Assembly: GCF_011058215.1 (NCBI RefSeq)
Contig: NZ_JAALFG010000001.1
Location: 1,369,001-1,433,000 of the forward strand
Length of the DNA stretch: 64,000 nucleotides
From: Devosia aurantiaca
GTDB taxonomy: Bacteria; Pseudomonadota; Alphaproteobacteria; Rhizobiales; Devosiaceae
Reading direction: 5' to 3'
This document shows, one piece after another, positions 28,302 through 38,235 of the stretch. A program made the translations under genes and the position numbers. How positions within the stretch are numbered: position 1 is the first letter of the stretch; every line of letters begins with the position of its first letter. The notes beneath the pieces are model-generated. The model ran no database searches and had not been told where the DNA came from. It saw nothing but the letters and a program-made list of their open reading frames with translations.

Positions 28302-28838
28302 TCAGCGTTCGCTAAGGCGCGGCATCAGCTCGACGAAATTGCACGGGGCATGGCGGTAATCGAGCTGGTGGCTCAAAATGCCTTCCCAGGCATCGCGGCA
28401 GGCGCCGCGCGAGCCGGGGAGGCAGAACACGAAGGTCTCGCCGACGAGGCCCGCCGTGGCGCGCGATTGCAGCGAGGACGTGCCGACCGTGGTCGCCGAA
28501 TATTGGTGGAACAGCACGGAAAAGCCTTCCATGCGTTTGTCGAATAGGGGCTCGATGGCTTCGGGCGTGACGTCGCGGCCGGAAAAGCCGGTGCCGCCGG
28601 TGGTGAGGATCACGTCGACATCGGGATGGGCGACATAGGACTGGAGGGCAGCGCGGATCAGCTGGATATCGTCGCGCACGACCTGGCGCTCGAAGCACTG
28701 GTGCCCGTCCGCCTCGAGCAGCGATTTCAGGAGTGCGCCTCCCGTGTCGGTTTCGAGCGTGCGCGTGTCGGATACGGCGATGACGGCGATCCGGAGGGGC
28801 TTGAAGGCGCGATCCTCAAACTTTGCCGTCTTGAACAT
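28302..28838 (-). CDS. moaB: Molybdenum cofactor biosynthesis protein MoaB
   Basis: A 178-residue MogA/MoaB-fold protein that adenylates molybdopterin before metal insertion. The MPT-binding loop is ILTTGGTGFSGRDVTPEA, with IAVIAVSDTRT near the N-terminus and FCLPGSRGACRDAWEGIL toward the end. It starts inside the last 23 bases of the preceding MFS gene, so it is likely translationally coupled. The pairing is probably incidental, as MFS proteins are not part of the cofactor pathway. Confidence 0.93.
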   Translation of the reverse strand: MFKTAKFEDRAFKPLRIAVIAVSDTRTLETDTGGALLKSLLEADGHQCFERQVVRDDIQLIRAALQSYVAHPDVDVILTTGGTGFSGRDVTPEAIEPLFDKRMEGFSVLFHQYSATTVGTSSLQSRATAGLVGETFVFCLPGSRGACRDAWEGILSHQLDYRHAPCNFVELMPRLSER

Positions 28839-30141
28839 CGCTTCCGGGCTCCATTGTTTCGATCAGCTCTTCGGGCACCGCCGCTTCGCGGTGCATCGGA
28901 GAAACGTCCGTATCATTATCGGTGCGCGGGTCCAGCACAAAACTTTCCGGCGTTGCATTGCGGTCGCTCATCGGCTGGAACGGCGCGCGATCGGCAGCAT
29001 CGACGCTGCGGCGAATGCGCATGCGCAGATAGGCCGCGATGGCCAAGGCCGCATGGAAGGTGGCGGTGACGACGAAGAGGCCGACCGGGCTCCAGGCGCC
29101 CATGATCATCGAGGCGACCGCGGGTCCGATGGCAAGGCCGATGCCCAGGATAAGCAGCATGCCGCCGGCGATCTTGGCAAAATCGCCGTCCTTGGCGAAG
29201 TCGTTGGCATGGGCGACGGCGACGGCATAGATCGGGTTGGCGGCAAAGCCATAGGCGGCAAAAAGCACATACATGCCCCAGCCCGCCTCGGGATTGATGA
29301 TGACGGTGAGGGCGCCGACCAGCGCTGCAAAGCTCGACAATCCGATCAGCACCAGGCGGCGGTCGATACGGTCGGAGAGGCGGCCGAATGGCACCTGTGC
29401 GACGGCTCCGAGGATCGCGGCGACCGCAAAAAGGAGGGCGATACCGCCGGCATCGAGCCCGCGCTCATAGCCATAAACGGGCGCCAGCGTGCCGAAGGCG
29501 CCATTGGCCATGCCGACGGAAAAAGCCGCGATGGCGGCGACCGGCGAGGTTTTGTAGAGCAGCCGCACATCGATGCGCGCATTGCTCAGGGGCTTTGGCT
29601 GCGGGCTCGAGGTCAGGGCCGTGGGCAGCACGGCGCAGATGAAGCTGATGGCGCCGATGACGAAGGGAATGTAGCCGGCGGTGCCGGTGATCGACATGGC
29701 GATCTGCCCCAGCGTCGAGGCGGCCATGTTGATGGTGACATAGACTGAAAAGATTGTGCCGCGGTTCTTGTTGTCGGCGACTTCGTTGAGCCAGCTTTCA
29801 ACGATCATCGCCGCGCCAGCAAAGCAGAAGCCGGAAAGGGCGCGGAGAAGGATCCAGCCGATATCGTTGATCCAGAGGAGATTGAGAAGGATGGTGATCG
29901 TACCGATTGCCGCCATCACCGAGAAGGCGCGGATATGGCCGACATTGCGCACGATCTGCGGCACCAGCAGCGACCCGGCGACGAAGCCGACGGACCAGCC
30001 GGTGCCGATAAGGCCTAGCGCCAGCAGCGAAAATTGCTCTTCCGCACCGCGCACGGACAGCAGCAGGCCCTGCAGGCCGCCGCCGAACATCAGGAGCGCG
30101 GAGCCAAGAAACAGAGCATAGATCTTGATGACGGAAGCCAT
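28816..30141 (-). CDS. MFS transporter, YcaD-like
   Basis: A 441-residue major facilitator with 12 predicted helices up to about residue 385 and a cytoplasmic Asp/Glu-rich tail (FVLDPRTDNDTDVSPMHRE). Features include ESWLNEVADNKNRG after helix 4, the pattern typical of the YcaD / Cyanate-like subgroup, and motif A-like GRLSDRIDRR in the second half. Transported compound unknown. It overlaps moaB by 23 bases. Intact. Confidence 0.88.
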   Translation of the reverse strand: MASVIKIYALFLGSALLMFGGGLQGLLLSVRGAEEQFSLLALGLIGTGWSVGFVAGSLLVPQIVRNVGHIRAFSVMAAIGTITILLNLLWINDIGWILLRALSGFCFAGAAMIVESWLNEVADNKNRGTIFSVYVTINMAASTLGQIAMSITGTAGYIPFVIGAISFICAVLPTALTSSPQPKPLSNARIDVRLLYKTSPVAAIAAFSVGMANGAFGTLAPVYGYERGLDAGGIALLFAVAAILGAVAQVPFGRLSDRIDRRLVLIGLSSFAALVGALTVIINPEAGWGMYVLFAAYGFAANPIYAVAVAHANDFAKDGDFAKIAGGMLLILGIGLAIGPAVASMIMGAWSPVGLFVVTATFHAALAIAAYLRMRIRRSVDAADRAPFQPMSDRNATPESFVLDPRTDNDTDVSPMHREAAVPEELIETMEPGSDVQDGKV

Positions 30142-30219
30142 GACGCTATCGGCCTTCGTTGGAGGGTTCAGGCCTCAAATCACCTGAACGTGACGACAAC
30201 GTGGCTATAGCTAATTTGA

Positions 30220-30543
30220 TCAGGCAAGTCCGAGGAAAATCGATAGCGCTTTTTCGACTTGCGCCATCCGGTCGTTCTCAAGTGTGCCGATGATCTTGCC
30301 CACCTTTTCTCGCCGCAGATTTGTAATTTTGTCCAACATGATCTGCGTTGGCTTTCTCAGCCCGTTGGCCCCTGTGGGATGCACCGTCACGCGCGCAAAT
30401 GGCGCATCGCTGATGTCGCTTGTCATGGGCGCAACGACAACACTGGCACTTTGGAAAAAGAGATCAGACTGCAGAACGAGAGCAGGTCGAGGCTTCCCCA
30501 GGTCACCCGCCAATACGACGGTGACGATGTCAGTCCTCTTCAT
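30220..30543 (-). CDS. MazF/PemK-type toxin
   Basis: A 107-residue PemK/MazF-fold endoribonuclease that cleaves mRNA at short sequences. Typical pieces: DIVTVVLAGDLGKPRPALV at the N-terminus, then VVVAPMTSDIS and the basic-loop region GLRKPTQIMLDKITNLRREK. ATG 30543 was chosen because it begins at the family start and overlaps the antitoxin end by 14 bases; the frame is open further upstream but only through the antitoxin gene. Second gene of a mazEF-like pair. Confidence 0.9.
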   Translation of the reverse strand: MKRTDIVTVVLAGDLGKPRPALVLQSDLFFQSASVVVAPMTSDISDAPFARVTVHPTGANGLRKPTQIMLDKITNLRREKVGKIIGTLENDRMAQVEKALSIFLGLA

Positions 30544-30760
30544 AGGGCGGCAAATCCATATCCCGGTTCGCAGCGTCCATAAAGCTGTCAATCGTCGGGT
30601 CTCGTGCGTCCGCTTCGGCAAGCAAACGAGACTGTCGAGCACACTCTTCAGCAAAACCTGGCCGATCAGTGTCGAAGACCCAAACCGTTACCGGCTTAAG
30701 ACCTTGTGCTCGCATGGCGGCTTCTTCTTCGGGGGTGTAGCGCCGGGCTGATCGAGACAT
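30530..30760 (-). CDS. MazE-like antitoxin (DUF3018 type)
   Basis: A 76-residue antitoxin partner of the MazF-like toxin. It has the DUF3018 pattern: MRAQGLKPVTVWVFDTDRPG followed by FAEECARQSRLLAEADA, and an acidic end (DMDLPPYEED) that would cover the toxin. The start ATG 30760 follows AAGGAG by 8 bases. It overlaps the toxin start by 14 bases, so both are made from one message. This antitoxin class is distinct in sequence from AbrB-like MazE. Confidence 0.88.
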   Translation of the reverse strand: MSRSARRYTPEEEAAMRAQGLKPVTVWVFDTDRPGFAEECARQSRLLAEADARDPTIDSFMDAANRDMDLPPYEED

Positions 30761-30804
30761 GACGTGTGCTCCTTGCATTAATCTAATCCCGGATCGTGCC
30801 AGCT

Positions 30805-31605
30805 TCAACCCAGCCCCAATTCCACCATCTTCGCCTTGAGAGCCAGCAGGTCTCGCCAGGCCTGCTGCTTGGCGGGCGGATTGCGGAGCAGGTAGGCGGG
30901 GTGGAGGGTTGGCAAGGTGTCGACCTTGTGGCTGCCGATCGAGAGCGTTTCCCACTTGCCGCGCATCTTGATGATGCCGTTCTTGCTCTTGAACACGGTC
31001 TGCATGGCCGGGCCGCCAAGCGTCAGGACAAGCTTGGGCGAGACCAGTTCCACCTGGCGTTCGAGGAAGGGCAGGCAGAGTTCGATTTCTTCCGGTGTCG
31101 GGGCGCGATTGCCGGGCGGGCGCCAGGGGACGGTGTTGACGATGAAGACCTTTGTGCGGTCGAGGCCGATGGCGCCAAGCATACGATCGAGCAGTTGGCC
31201 GGCGCGGCCGACGAAGGGCTTGCCCTGGAGGTCCTCTTCGGCGCCCGGGGCTTCGCCGATCAGCATGATCTCGGCGTCCGGATTGCCGTCGGCGAAGACC
31301 AGCTGCGTGGCGCGGAATTTGAGGCCGCAGCCGTCATAGGCGTCGAGGATGGTACGCAACTGATCAAGCGATTGTGCCGAAGCGGCGAGCTGTCGCGCTT
31401 GCGCAGGGTCACCACCGACCGGGCCGGCAGGTTTTGGCGCGGCAACTGCGGGCAGAGCTTTTGCCTGCGGCGTTGCCGCGGGGGCACGCTGGGCGAAGCG
31501 GTCGACCGGGTCCTCGCCCACGGCCATGTCAACCCCGGCGGCCCGATACCAATCGAGCACCGAAAGCAATTCGGCGTTGTTGAGCGGCGGTCGATCTTGA
31601 GACAT
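30805..31605 (-). CDS. Uracil-DNA glycosylase, type 4/5 superfamily
   Basis: A 266-residue Fe-S-type uracil-DNA glycosylase that removes uracil from DNA. The uracil-binding/catalytic stretch is [20 protein letters not shown]. Later motifs: [20 protein letters not shown] with a cluster Cys just after, and HPAYLLR. Cluster Cys also at DGCGLKF. Residues 30-80 form an Ala/Pro/Gln linker after a short N-terminal segment ([20 protein letters not shown]), as usual in alphaproteobacterial members. Start ATG 31605; divergent from ETF-QO, 68 bases away. Confidence 0.9.
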   Translation of the reverse strand: MSQDRPPLNNAELLSVLDWYRAAGVDMAVGEDPVDRFAQRAPAATPQAKALPAVAAPKPAGPVGGDPAQARQLAASAQSLDQLRTILDAYDGCGLKFRATQLVFADGNPDAEIMLIGEAPGAEEDLQGKPFVGRAGQLLDRMLGAIGLDRTKVFIVNTVPWRPPGNRAPTPEEIELCLPFLERQVELVSPKLVLTLGGPAMQTVFKSKNGIIKMRGKWETLSIGSHKVDTLPTLHPAYLLRNPPAKQQAWRDLLALKAKMVELGLG

Positions 31606-31673
31606 CGGGCTCCTTATGTCACACCGCGTCGGGTGCGACCAGTCGCGCCCTGGCCCCCGAAGAGACTTGTTCA

Positions 31674-33320
31674 ATGGCAGAAGCCGGCACTCGCGAAACG
31701 CTTCCCACCGATGTCTTGATCGTCGGCGCCGGCCCCTCGGGCCTGGCTGCGGCAATCCGGCTAAAACAGCGCCATCCCGAACTTGCGGTGACGGTGGTGG
31801 AAAAGTCGGCCGAGATCGGCGGGCATATCCTGAGTGGCGCCGTGATGGATCCGGTGGGGCTCGATGCGCTGATCCCGGACTGGCGGCTGAAGGGCGCGCC
31901 GGTTGGGCCCGATGTCACCAAGGACACGTATCACTTCCTGACGGCCACGGGTGACTTCACGCTGCCTCACGCCCTGGTGCCGCCGCAGATGAAAACGCCC
32001 GATGGTGTCATCGTCAGCCTTGGCCGGCTGGTGCAGTGGCTGGGCGAACAGGCGATGGAACTGGGCGTCGACATCTTCCCGATGACGGCAGCGGTGGATG
32101 TGCTCAGGACCGGCGACGGGCCGGTGCGCGGCATCATCACCGGCGACCTCGGTCGCGACCACGACGGCAATCCCAAGTCGAGCTTTGCCGAAGGCATTGC
32201 GCTCGAAGCCAAGTATACCCTGATCGCCGAGGGCGCGCGGGGCTCATTGGCCAAGCGTATCAAGAGCGACTTCAGGCTTGATCGCGAACCGCAGAAATAT
32301 GGCCTCGGCATCAAGGAAATCTGGGAAGTGCCGGCAGATCGGCACCATCCCGGCCAGGTCGACCACTATCTTGGCTTTCCACTGGGCAACGACACGGCGG
32401 GCGGCGGCTTCGTTTATCACGCCGAGGATCGCAAGCTCTATGTCGGGCTCGTCACCTATCTCGATTACCGCGATCCGACGCTTTCGCCCTTCGACGAGTT
32501 CCAGCGCTTCAAGACCCATCCGTCGGTGGCCAGGCTGCTCGAGGGCGGCACCTGCATCAGTTATGGCGCGCGGGCGCTGACCGCCGGTGGCTGGCAGTCG
32601 GTACCGACGCTGGCCTTTCCGGGCGGTGGGCTGATCGGTTGCGCGGCAGGCTTCATGAATGCGCCGCGGCTCAAGGCCATTCACAACGCGATCCTTTCCG
32701 GCATTGGCGCTGCCGATGCGGTCGGAGCCGCACTGGCGGAGGGCCGGCAGCACGATCTTATCGAGGATTTTGGACCATCCATCATGCGCACCGGCATTGC
32801 CCGCGAGCTGCAGGAGGTGGCCAATGCCAAGCCGCTCTGGTCCCGGCTTGGCACGGTGGCAGGGTCCCTGGCCATCGGCGCCGAACTCTGGTGGCGCGCG
32901 ATCTTCAAATCGTCGCCGCTCAACCTGCGCTCGCATGGCGGCGAAGACTTTGCAAAGCTCACGCCGATCGCGGACGTCACGCCGCGCAGCTATGCCAAGC
33001 CGGACGGCAAGCTGACCTTCAATCGCGCGGCCTCGGTCTATCTCGCCAATCTGGCGCATGACGAAGACCAGCCCGTGCATCTCAAGCTTGCCGATCCGAC
33101 CATCCCGATCCGCGAAAACCTGCCGCGCTATGGCGAGCCGGCGCCGCTTTATTGTCCTGCCGGGGTTTACGAGGTGGCGGAGGAAGGTGGAGCAACGGTG
33201 TTCCGCATCCATGCCGCGAACTGCGTGCACTGCAAGACCTGCGACATCAAGGATCCGGCGCAAAACATTACCTGGGTGCCGCCCGAAGGCGGCAGCGGAC
33301 CCAACTACATCGGAATGTGA
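31674..33320 (+). CDS. Electron transfer flavoprotein-ubiquinone oxidoreductase
   Basis: A 548-residue membrane-associated enzyme that passes electrons from ETF (fatty-acid and amino-acid oxidation) to ubiquinone. FAD-binding GxGxxG is DVLIVGAGPSGLAAAIRL (about 12-29). The C-terminal 4Fe-4S ligands are in CPAGVYEV and NCVHCKTCDIKDPAQNITW. Ends PEGGSGPNYIGM, the usual family end. Intact and of standard length. ETF subunits are not in this window. Confidence 0.96.
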   Translation: MAEAGTRETLPTDVLIVGAGPSGLAAAIRLKQRHPELAVTVVEKSAEIGGHILSGAVMDPVGLDALIPDWRLKGAPVGPDVTKDTYHFLTATGDFTLPHALVPPQMKTPDGVIVSLGRLVQWLGEQAMELGVDIFPMTAAVDVLRTGDGPVRGIITGDLGRDHDGNPKSSFAEGIALEAKYTLIAEGARGSLAKRIKSDFRLDREPQKYGLGIKEIWEVPADRHHPGQVDHYLGFPLGNDTAGGGFVYHAEDRKLYVGLVTYLDYRDPTLSPFDEFQRFKTHPSVARLLEGGTCISYGARALTAGGWQSVPTLAFPGGGLIGCAAGFMNAPRLKAIHNAILSGIGAADAVGAALAEGRQHDLIEDFGPSIMRTGIARELQEVANAKPLWSRLGTVAGSLAIGAELWWRAIFKSSPLNLRSHGGEDFAKLTPIADVTPRSYAKPDGKLTFNRAASVYLANLAHDEDQPVHLKLADPTIPIRENLPRYGEPAPLYCPAGVYEVAEEGGATVFRIHAANCVHCKTCDIKDPAQNITWVPPEGGSGPNYIGM

Positions 33321-33414
33321 CCGGCCTTTTGGCGCATAGCCTTGCGGCGCGGTCCCAAAACGGACAATCTTTCCCCCAAAGCTGCCGGCAACGGCATAGG
33401 GAGACCCAAGCCTC

Positions 33415-35145
33415 GTGAATCTCAACTTTTCCCGTCGTGCCCTGCGTGTCGCAGCGGCCGGTTTCCTGGCGTTGATGGTCTCGCCCGTTGCGGCCCAGAC
33501 CAGCCTTTTCGATATCAATACTGCGGCGCAGGATCTGTTGCGCATGTTCCGCCCCAGCGTATCGGGCGGCTTTTTGGCTGGGCAGCAGGCCATGAAGGAC
33601 CTGCGCACCGATGAAGCGGCGCGTACCTTCCATCAGGCAGCGCAAGCCGACTGGGACAATCCAATCCTGCTTGATCGTGCCTTTGTGGCGCTGGCCGCCG
33701 ACGGCCGCATTGCCGAAGCATCGACGACGGCCAAGCACTTGATCGAACTGCAGCCGGTTTCCGAACTGGCGGAATTGGTCGTCGCCACCGAGGCGCTCAA
33801 AGAACGCCGCTATGGTGCCGTCGAGCGGCAATTGGCCGAAGTCGGCCAGAACAGCTTTGCCGGCATTACCGCTGGCATCCTCCGCGGTTGGGCGCTGGTC
33901 GGCGACGGCCGTGGAGAGGAAGCCGATGCGCTAATGGGCAAGCTTGGAGCCGATGGACTTGGAGATTTCCTGGTGTTCCACCGCGCGCTGATGGCGCAGG
34001 TTTCGGGCGACACCGACAAGGCCCTGCGCTATGCCGAACAGGCCTTCGAGGCCGAACCATTCGTGCCGCGCATCGTCGAAGCCTATGCCAAGATGCTTGC
34101 CGCGGATGGTCAGGTGGATGCGGCGCTCGACGTTATCGACGAGTTCGAAGCGCAGGGCGTCAAGCACCCGATCACCACGCAATTGCGCGCGACGCTTGAA
34201 GCCGGCGAGAAGCCCGATCTTTTCCCATCTAGCGTCCAGGTCGGTGCCGCAGAAATGTTCCACGGCATCGGCGTTGCGCTGTCACGCGATGGCAGTGCCG
34301 ACCTTGCCCTGGTGTTCCTGCGGCTTGCCATCTACCTCGACCCAGCCGGCGACCTGATCAAGATGTCGGTCGGCGAACTGCTCGACCTTGCCGGTCAGCA
34401 TGAAGCCGCCAACGCGCTCTACGACGCCATCCCGGTCAGTTCGCCGATGAAGCCGACCGCGGTGATCCGCATCGCGCAAAATCTCGACGCCGGCGACAAT
34501 CGCGAGGAGGGCATCCGCCGCCTGCGCAACATCGTTGCCCTCAACCCCGACGATCTTCAGGCCGTGTCCTCGCTGGGCGACATGCTTTCGGCCAATGAAG
34601 ATTGGGCCGACGCTGCCGAAACCTATAGCGAAGCGCTGCGCATTTCGGGCGGCGAGGCCGCGTCCGACTGGGGGCTCTACTATGTTCGCGGCATTGCCTA
34701 TGAGCGTGATGGTCAATGGCCGAAAGCCGAGGCGGATTTCCAGAAGGCACTGACGCTCAATCCGGATCATCCTTCGGTGCTGAACTATCTCGGCTATAGC
34801 TGGATCGACCAGGACATGCACCTGGACGAGGCGCTTGGCATGATCGAGAAAGCTGTCGCTGCGCGGCCCGAGGACGCCTACATCATCGATTCGCTTGGCT
34901 GGGCCTTCTACAAACTCGATCGCATCGACGAAGCGGTCGAAACGCTGGAGCGCGCCGTCTCCATCCTGCCCAACGACCCCGAGATCAACGATCATCTGGG
35001 CGATGCTTATTGGAAGGTGGGTCGCAAGCGCGAGGCCCGTTTCCAGTGGAACATCGCCACCTCGGTCGACAAGGAGGGCAAGGTTGCCGCGCGCGCTGCG
35101 CCCAAACTTGCCGAAGGGCTGACGCCGCAGACCGAAACCGAATAG
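33415..35145 (+). CDS. Secreted TPR-repeat protein
   Basis: A 576-residue protein with a signal peptide (about 1-27, ending SPVAAQ) and many tetratricopeptide repeats from about residue 60 to 560. Clear units include SVLNYLGYSWIDQDMHLDEA, DAYIIDSLGWAFYKLDRIDE and PNDPEINDHLGDAYWKVGRK. The last two resemble the repeat signature of secreted TPR proteins found beside ispE in related bacteria. TPRs act as protein-protein interaction scaffolds; the partner is unknown. GTG 33415 is the start. Six bases separate its stop from ispE, so the two are coupled. Confidence 0.88.
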   Translation: MNLNFSRRALRVAAAGFLALMVSPVAAQTSLFDINTAAQDLLRMFRPSVSGGFLAGQQAMKDLRTDEAARTFHQAAQADWDNPILLDRAFVALAADGRIAEASTTAKHLIELQPVSELAELVVATEALKERRYGAVERQLAEVGQNSFAGITAGILRGWALVGDGRGEEADALMGKLGADGLGDFLVFHRALMAQVSGDTDKALRYAEQAFEAEPFVPRIVEAYAKMLAADGQVDAALDVIDEFEAQGVKHPITTQLRATLEAGEKPDLFPSSVQVGAAEMFHGIGVALSRDGSADLALVFLRLAIYLDPAGDLIKMSVGELLDLAGQHEAANALYDAIPVSSPMKPTAVIRIAQNLDAGDNREEGIRRLRNIVALNPDDLQAVSSLGDMLSANEDWADAAETYSEALRISGGEAASDWGLYYVRGIAYERDGQWPKAEADFQKALTLNPDHPSVLNYLGYSWIDQDMHLDEALGMIEKAVAARPEDAYIIDSLGWAFYKLDRIDEAVETLERAVSILPNDPEINDHLGDAYWKVGRKREARFQWNIATSVDKEGKVAARAAPKLAEGLTPQTETE

Positions 35146-35151
35146 GTTTCG

Positions 35152-36044
35152 ATGTCCGCCGTGTTTTCGGAGTCGGCACCGGCCAAGGTGAACCTGGCGC
35201 TTCATGTCACGCGCCGGCGTGAAGACGGCTATCATGATCTCGAAAGCCTCATCGTCTTTGCCGACCTCGGTGACGAGCTAAGTGCGGAAGAGGCCGAAAG
35301 CGATAGTCTCGCGATCTCGGGTCCATTCGGCCGGGCGCTGGGCACGGGTCCGAACAATCTGGTCTTGCGCGCGGCTGCGGCCTTCCGGGACCAATGGCCG
35401 GACCAGTCGTTGCCGGGCCTGCGGATGCATCTGACCAAGAACCTGCCGGTGGCAGCCGGCATCGGCGGCGGCTCGGCCGACGCGGCGGCCGCCCTGCGCA
35501 TCATGGCGGCTTCTGCCGAGGAACCGGTGCCCGTGCCGGAACTCTTCGATCTGGCTGCCAAACTTGGTGCCGATGTCCCGGCATGCCTGATGTCGCGCCC
35601 GCTGGTGGCGCGAGGCGTCGGCGAAATCCTTTCGCCGCTGCCGGAATTTCCGACGCTCTACATCACGCTGATCAACCCGCTGATCGCGGTCTCGACGCCC
35701 GATGTGTTCCGGCGCTTGCGCGCCCATGACAATTATCCGCTGCCGGCGCTGCCATCGCCGATGACGCGGCCGGCGCAGCTGGGGCTGTGGCTGGGGAAAC
35801 CCGCAATGACCTGCAGCCGCCGGCAGTCAAGCTCGTGCCCGAGATCGGCGTCTTGATCGAGGAACTGGCGGAGACTTCCGGCTGCATGCTGGCACGCATG
35901 TCGGGATCGGGGGCAACGGTCTTCGGGCTTTTCGGCGCCGAGGGTCCGGCACACGAGGCGGCCAACGAAATCCGCAAGCTTCATCCGGACTATTGGGTCG
36001 CCGCCGCGCCGGTCCTGGCGCGAGGGCTTAGCTGGCGCGGCTGA
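35152..36044 (+). CDS. ispE: 4-diphosphocytidyl-2-C-methyl-D-erythritol kinase (frame break at 35793-35796)
   Basis: About 297 residues; GHMP kinase of the MEP isoprenoid pathway. N-terminus SAPAKVNLALHVTRRREDGYH is the family signature, the ATP loop is PVAAGIGGGSADAAAAL, and the C-terminal motif is MLARMSGSGATVFGLF. The four G at 35793-35796 should be five: TRPAQLGLWLG then ETRNDLQPPAVKLVPEIG. As printed, the first frame ends at 35856. It overlaps the polyprenyl synthase end by 17 bases in convergent orientation; both supply isoprenoids. Confidence 0.94.
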
Positions 36045-37041
36045 CGCTGTGCTCGACGACGTCGATGAGGATCGACTTCATTTCGCTATCCGGAAGACCG
36101 TTAAGCGCGGCCACCGCTGCGGCAGCATGCTCCTGCGCCTTGCTGAAGGTGCGCTTGAGAGTGTCGTACCGCGTAAAGATCGCAACCACCTGATGAACTT
36201 CAAGATCGCTGGCCTCGGCATTGCCCAGAGCATTAGCAATGATGGCGCGTTCGCTGTCGCTGGCCGATTGCAGCGCCAAGATCACCGGCAGCGTCATCTT
36301 GCCTTCGCGCAGGTCGTCGCCGACATTCTTGCCCAAGGTGCCGGACTGCCCGCCATAGTCGAGCGCGTCGTCGACCAGCTGAAAGGCATTGCCGAGTTCG
36401 AGCCCATAAAGCGCCAGTGCCTTACAGCCGGCTTCGTCGGCGCCGCCGGAGATGGCACCCACTTCACAGGCGGCTTCAAAGAGCACGGCCGTTTTGGCGC
36501 GGATGACCTCGGCATAATCCTCCGACGAGGTCTGGAGGTCGCCGGTCTTGGCGAGTTGGAACACTTCGCCTTCGGCCATGACAGCGGAAGCAGCGGAGAG
36601 GACGCCCAGCGAGCGGATGTCGCCGGTTTCGACCATCATCATGAAGGCCTGGCCGAGGAGAAAATCGCCAACAAGGATCGAGGCCTTGTTGCCCCAGACC
36701 ATGCGGGCAGCAGGCTTGCCGCGGCGCATGTCGCTTTCATCGACGACATCGTCGTGAAGCAGCGTGGCATTGTGCATGAATTCGACGGCCGCCGCGAAAT
36801 TGACTTCATTGCCCGTTCCACGGCCGAAGAGGATGGCGGCGGCGACGGTCAGCATCGGGCGCAGGCGCTTGCCGCCGCTATCGATGAGGTAGCGTGCAAG
36901 CTCGGGCACCATGTCGACATGGCTATGAGCGCGCGCAAGGATCAGTTCGTTGACGCGCGCCATGTCGTCGGCGGTCGCGGCCATCAGGCGCTCCACCGGG
37001 TTCATTGCTGGCGCTGGGTTGATTTGGGGCAGAACTGACAC
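36028..37041 (-). CDS. ispB: Long-chain polyprenyl diphosphate synthase (octaprenyl/decaprenyl type)
   Basis: A 337-residue all-alpha trans-prenyltransferase that makes the ubiquinone side chain. First Asp-rich motif LLHDDVVDESDMRRG, second LVDDALDYGG, with GGKRLRPML near residue 57. The residue pattern upstream of the first motif (AAVEFMHNATL) lacks the bulky aromatic that limits short-chain enzymes, so a long product is likely; the exact length cannot be told. Convergent with ispE, divergent from the TrmN6-like gene. The symbol is by family resemblance. Confidence 0.9.
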   Translation of the reverse strand: MSVLPQINPAPAMNPVERLMAATADDMARVNELILARAHSHVDMVPELARYLIDSGGKRLRPMLTVAAAILFGRGTGNEVNFAAAVEFMHNATLLHDDVVDESDMRRGKPAARMVWGNKASILVGDFLLGQAFMMMVETGDIRSLGVLSAASAVMAEGEVFQLAKTGDLQTSSEDYAEVIRAKTAVLFEAACEVGAISGGADEAGCKALALYGLELGNAFQLVDDALDYGGQSGTLGKNVGDDLREGKMTLPVILALQSASDSERAIIANALGNAEASDLEVHQVVAIFTRYDTLKRTFSKAQEHAAAAVAALNGLPDSEMKSILIDVVEHSVSRAS

Positions 37042-37129
37042 CGCCTAAAGGTCCTTGTTGCCATGCAGGCACTGGTGGCAAACGGGCGGACCCGTATATG
37101 GTCCCGCCAAACCCCGCCTAAAGCATGCG

Positions 37130-37911
37130 ATGTCCCTAGACCAGACAACAGATTTTGTAAAACACCAAACGGCGACGCGCGACGCCTTTTTGGGCGGACG
37201 GCTCACTCTGTCGCAGCCGCGCCACGGCTTTCGCGCCGGGCTCGACAGTGTCTTGCTGGGCGCCGCAGCGCCCGCTGGAACGGGCAGGCTGCTGGATCTG
37301 GGGGCCGGAGTGGGGACCGCGGGTCTCGTGGCGCTGAGCCTGGGGCGAGCGGAACGGGCCGATCTTTTGGAGCGCGATGCGGCGACAGCGGCGCTGGCCC
37401 GGGACAATGTTGCGGGGAATGGGCTGGAAGCGCGTGCCCGGGTGATCGAGGCGGACCTGACGGTGGCGGATGCCCGGCGGGCGGCGGGGTGGGCCGACAA
37501 CGGCTATGACGGCGTGATCGCCAACCCGCCATTCTTTGCTGCAGGGCAGGGGACGCTGGCGCCCGATCTGGCTCGCGCCGATGCGAGGCACATGGAAACC
37601 GACGCGCTCGATCTTTGGGGCCGCTGCGCCGCGGCCAGTGCACGGGCCGGGGAACGGCGATCTTCATCTATCCGGCGGAAGGGCTGACCGCGCTGCTCAA
37701 GGCACTCGATGGCCGCTTTGGTGGTTTGACAGTCTTGCCGCTGGCCTCCAGGCCCGACGCTCCCGCGACCCGCATTCTAGTGCGCGGCAGCAAGGGTTCG
37801 CGTGCGCCGCTGACGCTTTTGGCGGGCCGTGCCCTCCATGGCGCGGAGGGCAATGGCTTCGTGCCGCATTTTGACGCGATCTTTCGTGGCGAGGCCGCGC
37901 TCGACTGGTAA
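37130..37911 (+). CDS. TrmN6-like tRNA1(Val) adenine methyltransferase (frame break at 37649-37652)
   Basis: About 260 residues, Rossmann methyltransferase. SAM-binding LLDLGAGVGTAGLVAL and the catalytic N6-adenine motif VIANPPFF are clear; the start MSLDQTTDFVKHQT leads to FLGGRLTLSQP, as in TrmN6/YfiC. A run of four G (37649-37652) should be five: ASARAG then GTAIFIYPAEGLTALLKAL. As printed, the first frame ends at 37687. This would methylate A37 of tRNA1(Val) if truly TrmN6; a ribosomal or glutamine target (HemK-like) is a less likely alternative. Confidence 0.87.
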
Positions 37912-37962
37912 TCGGGGCAGGGGCCGCTTAAATCAGGGTGCACGTTTTAAGATCGGTCCGAC

Positions 37963-38184
37963 ATGCTGCTGCGCATCCTGCTGTTTACCTTCATCGCCGT
38001 CGTCATCTATCTCGGCGTGCGGCGCATCTGGATGGATTGGTCGGGCAAGTTCAACGCCGATGCGGCCGAAGCTAAGCGCCTGCGGCGCGAGCGCGATCTG
38101 GCCGAGCGGCAGCGGCCTGACGTCATTGACCTCAAGCGCGACGATGACGGCACCTATCGCCCCAACGACGACAAGCGGCATTGA
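37963..38184 (+). CDS. Small membrane protein of unknown function
   Basis: A 73-residue protein with one N-terminal membrane helix ([20 protein letters not shown], residues 2-21) and a charged Lys/Arg/Asp/Glu cytoplasmic tail with a probable short coiled coil ([16 protein letters not shown]). No domain recognised. It lies between the TrmN6-like gene and glyQ in the same direction, 52 bases before the glyQ start. I recall similar small proteins ahead of glyQ in other Hyphomicrobiales, but this is from memory. Confidence 0.65.
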   Translation: MLLRILLFTFIAVVIYLGVRRIWMDWSGKFNADAAEAKRLRRERDLAERQRPDVIDLKRDDDGTYRPNDDKRH

Positions 38185-38235
38185 CCGCTGGGGGCGTCAA
38201 ACTAGAGCATTGTCCCGCAATCAAGGGACTTTGTG

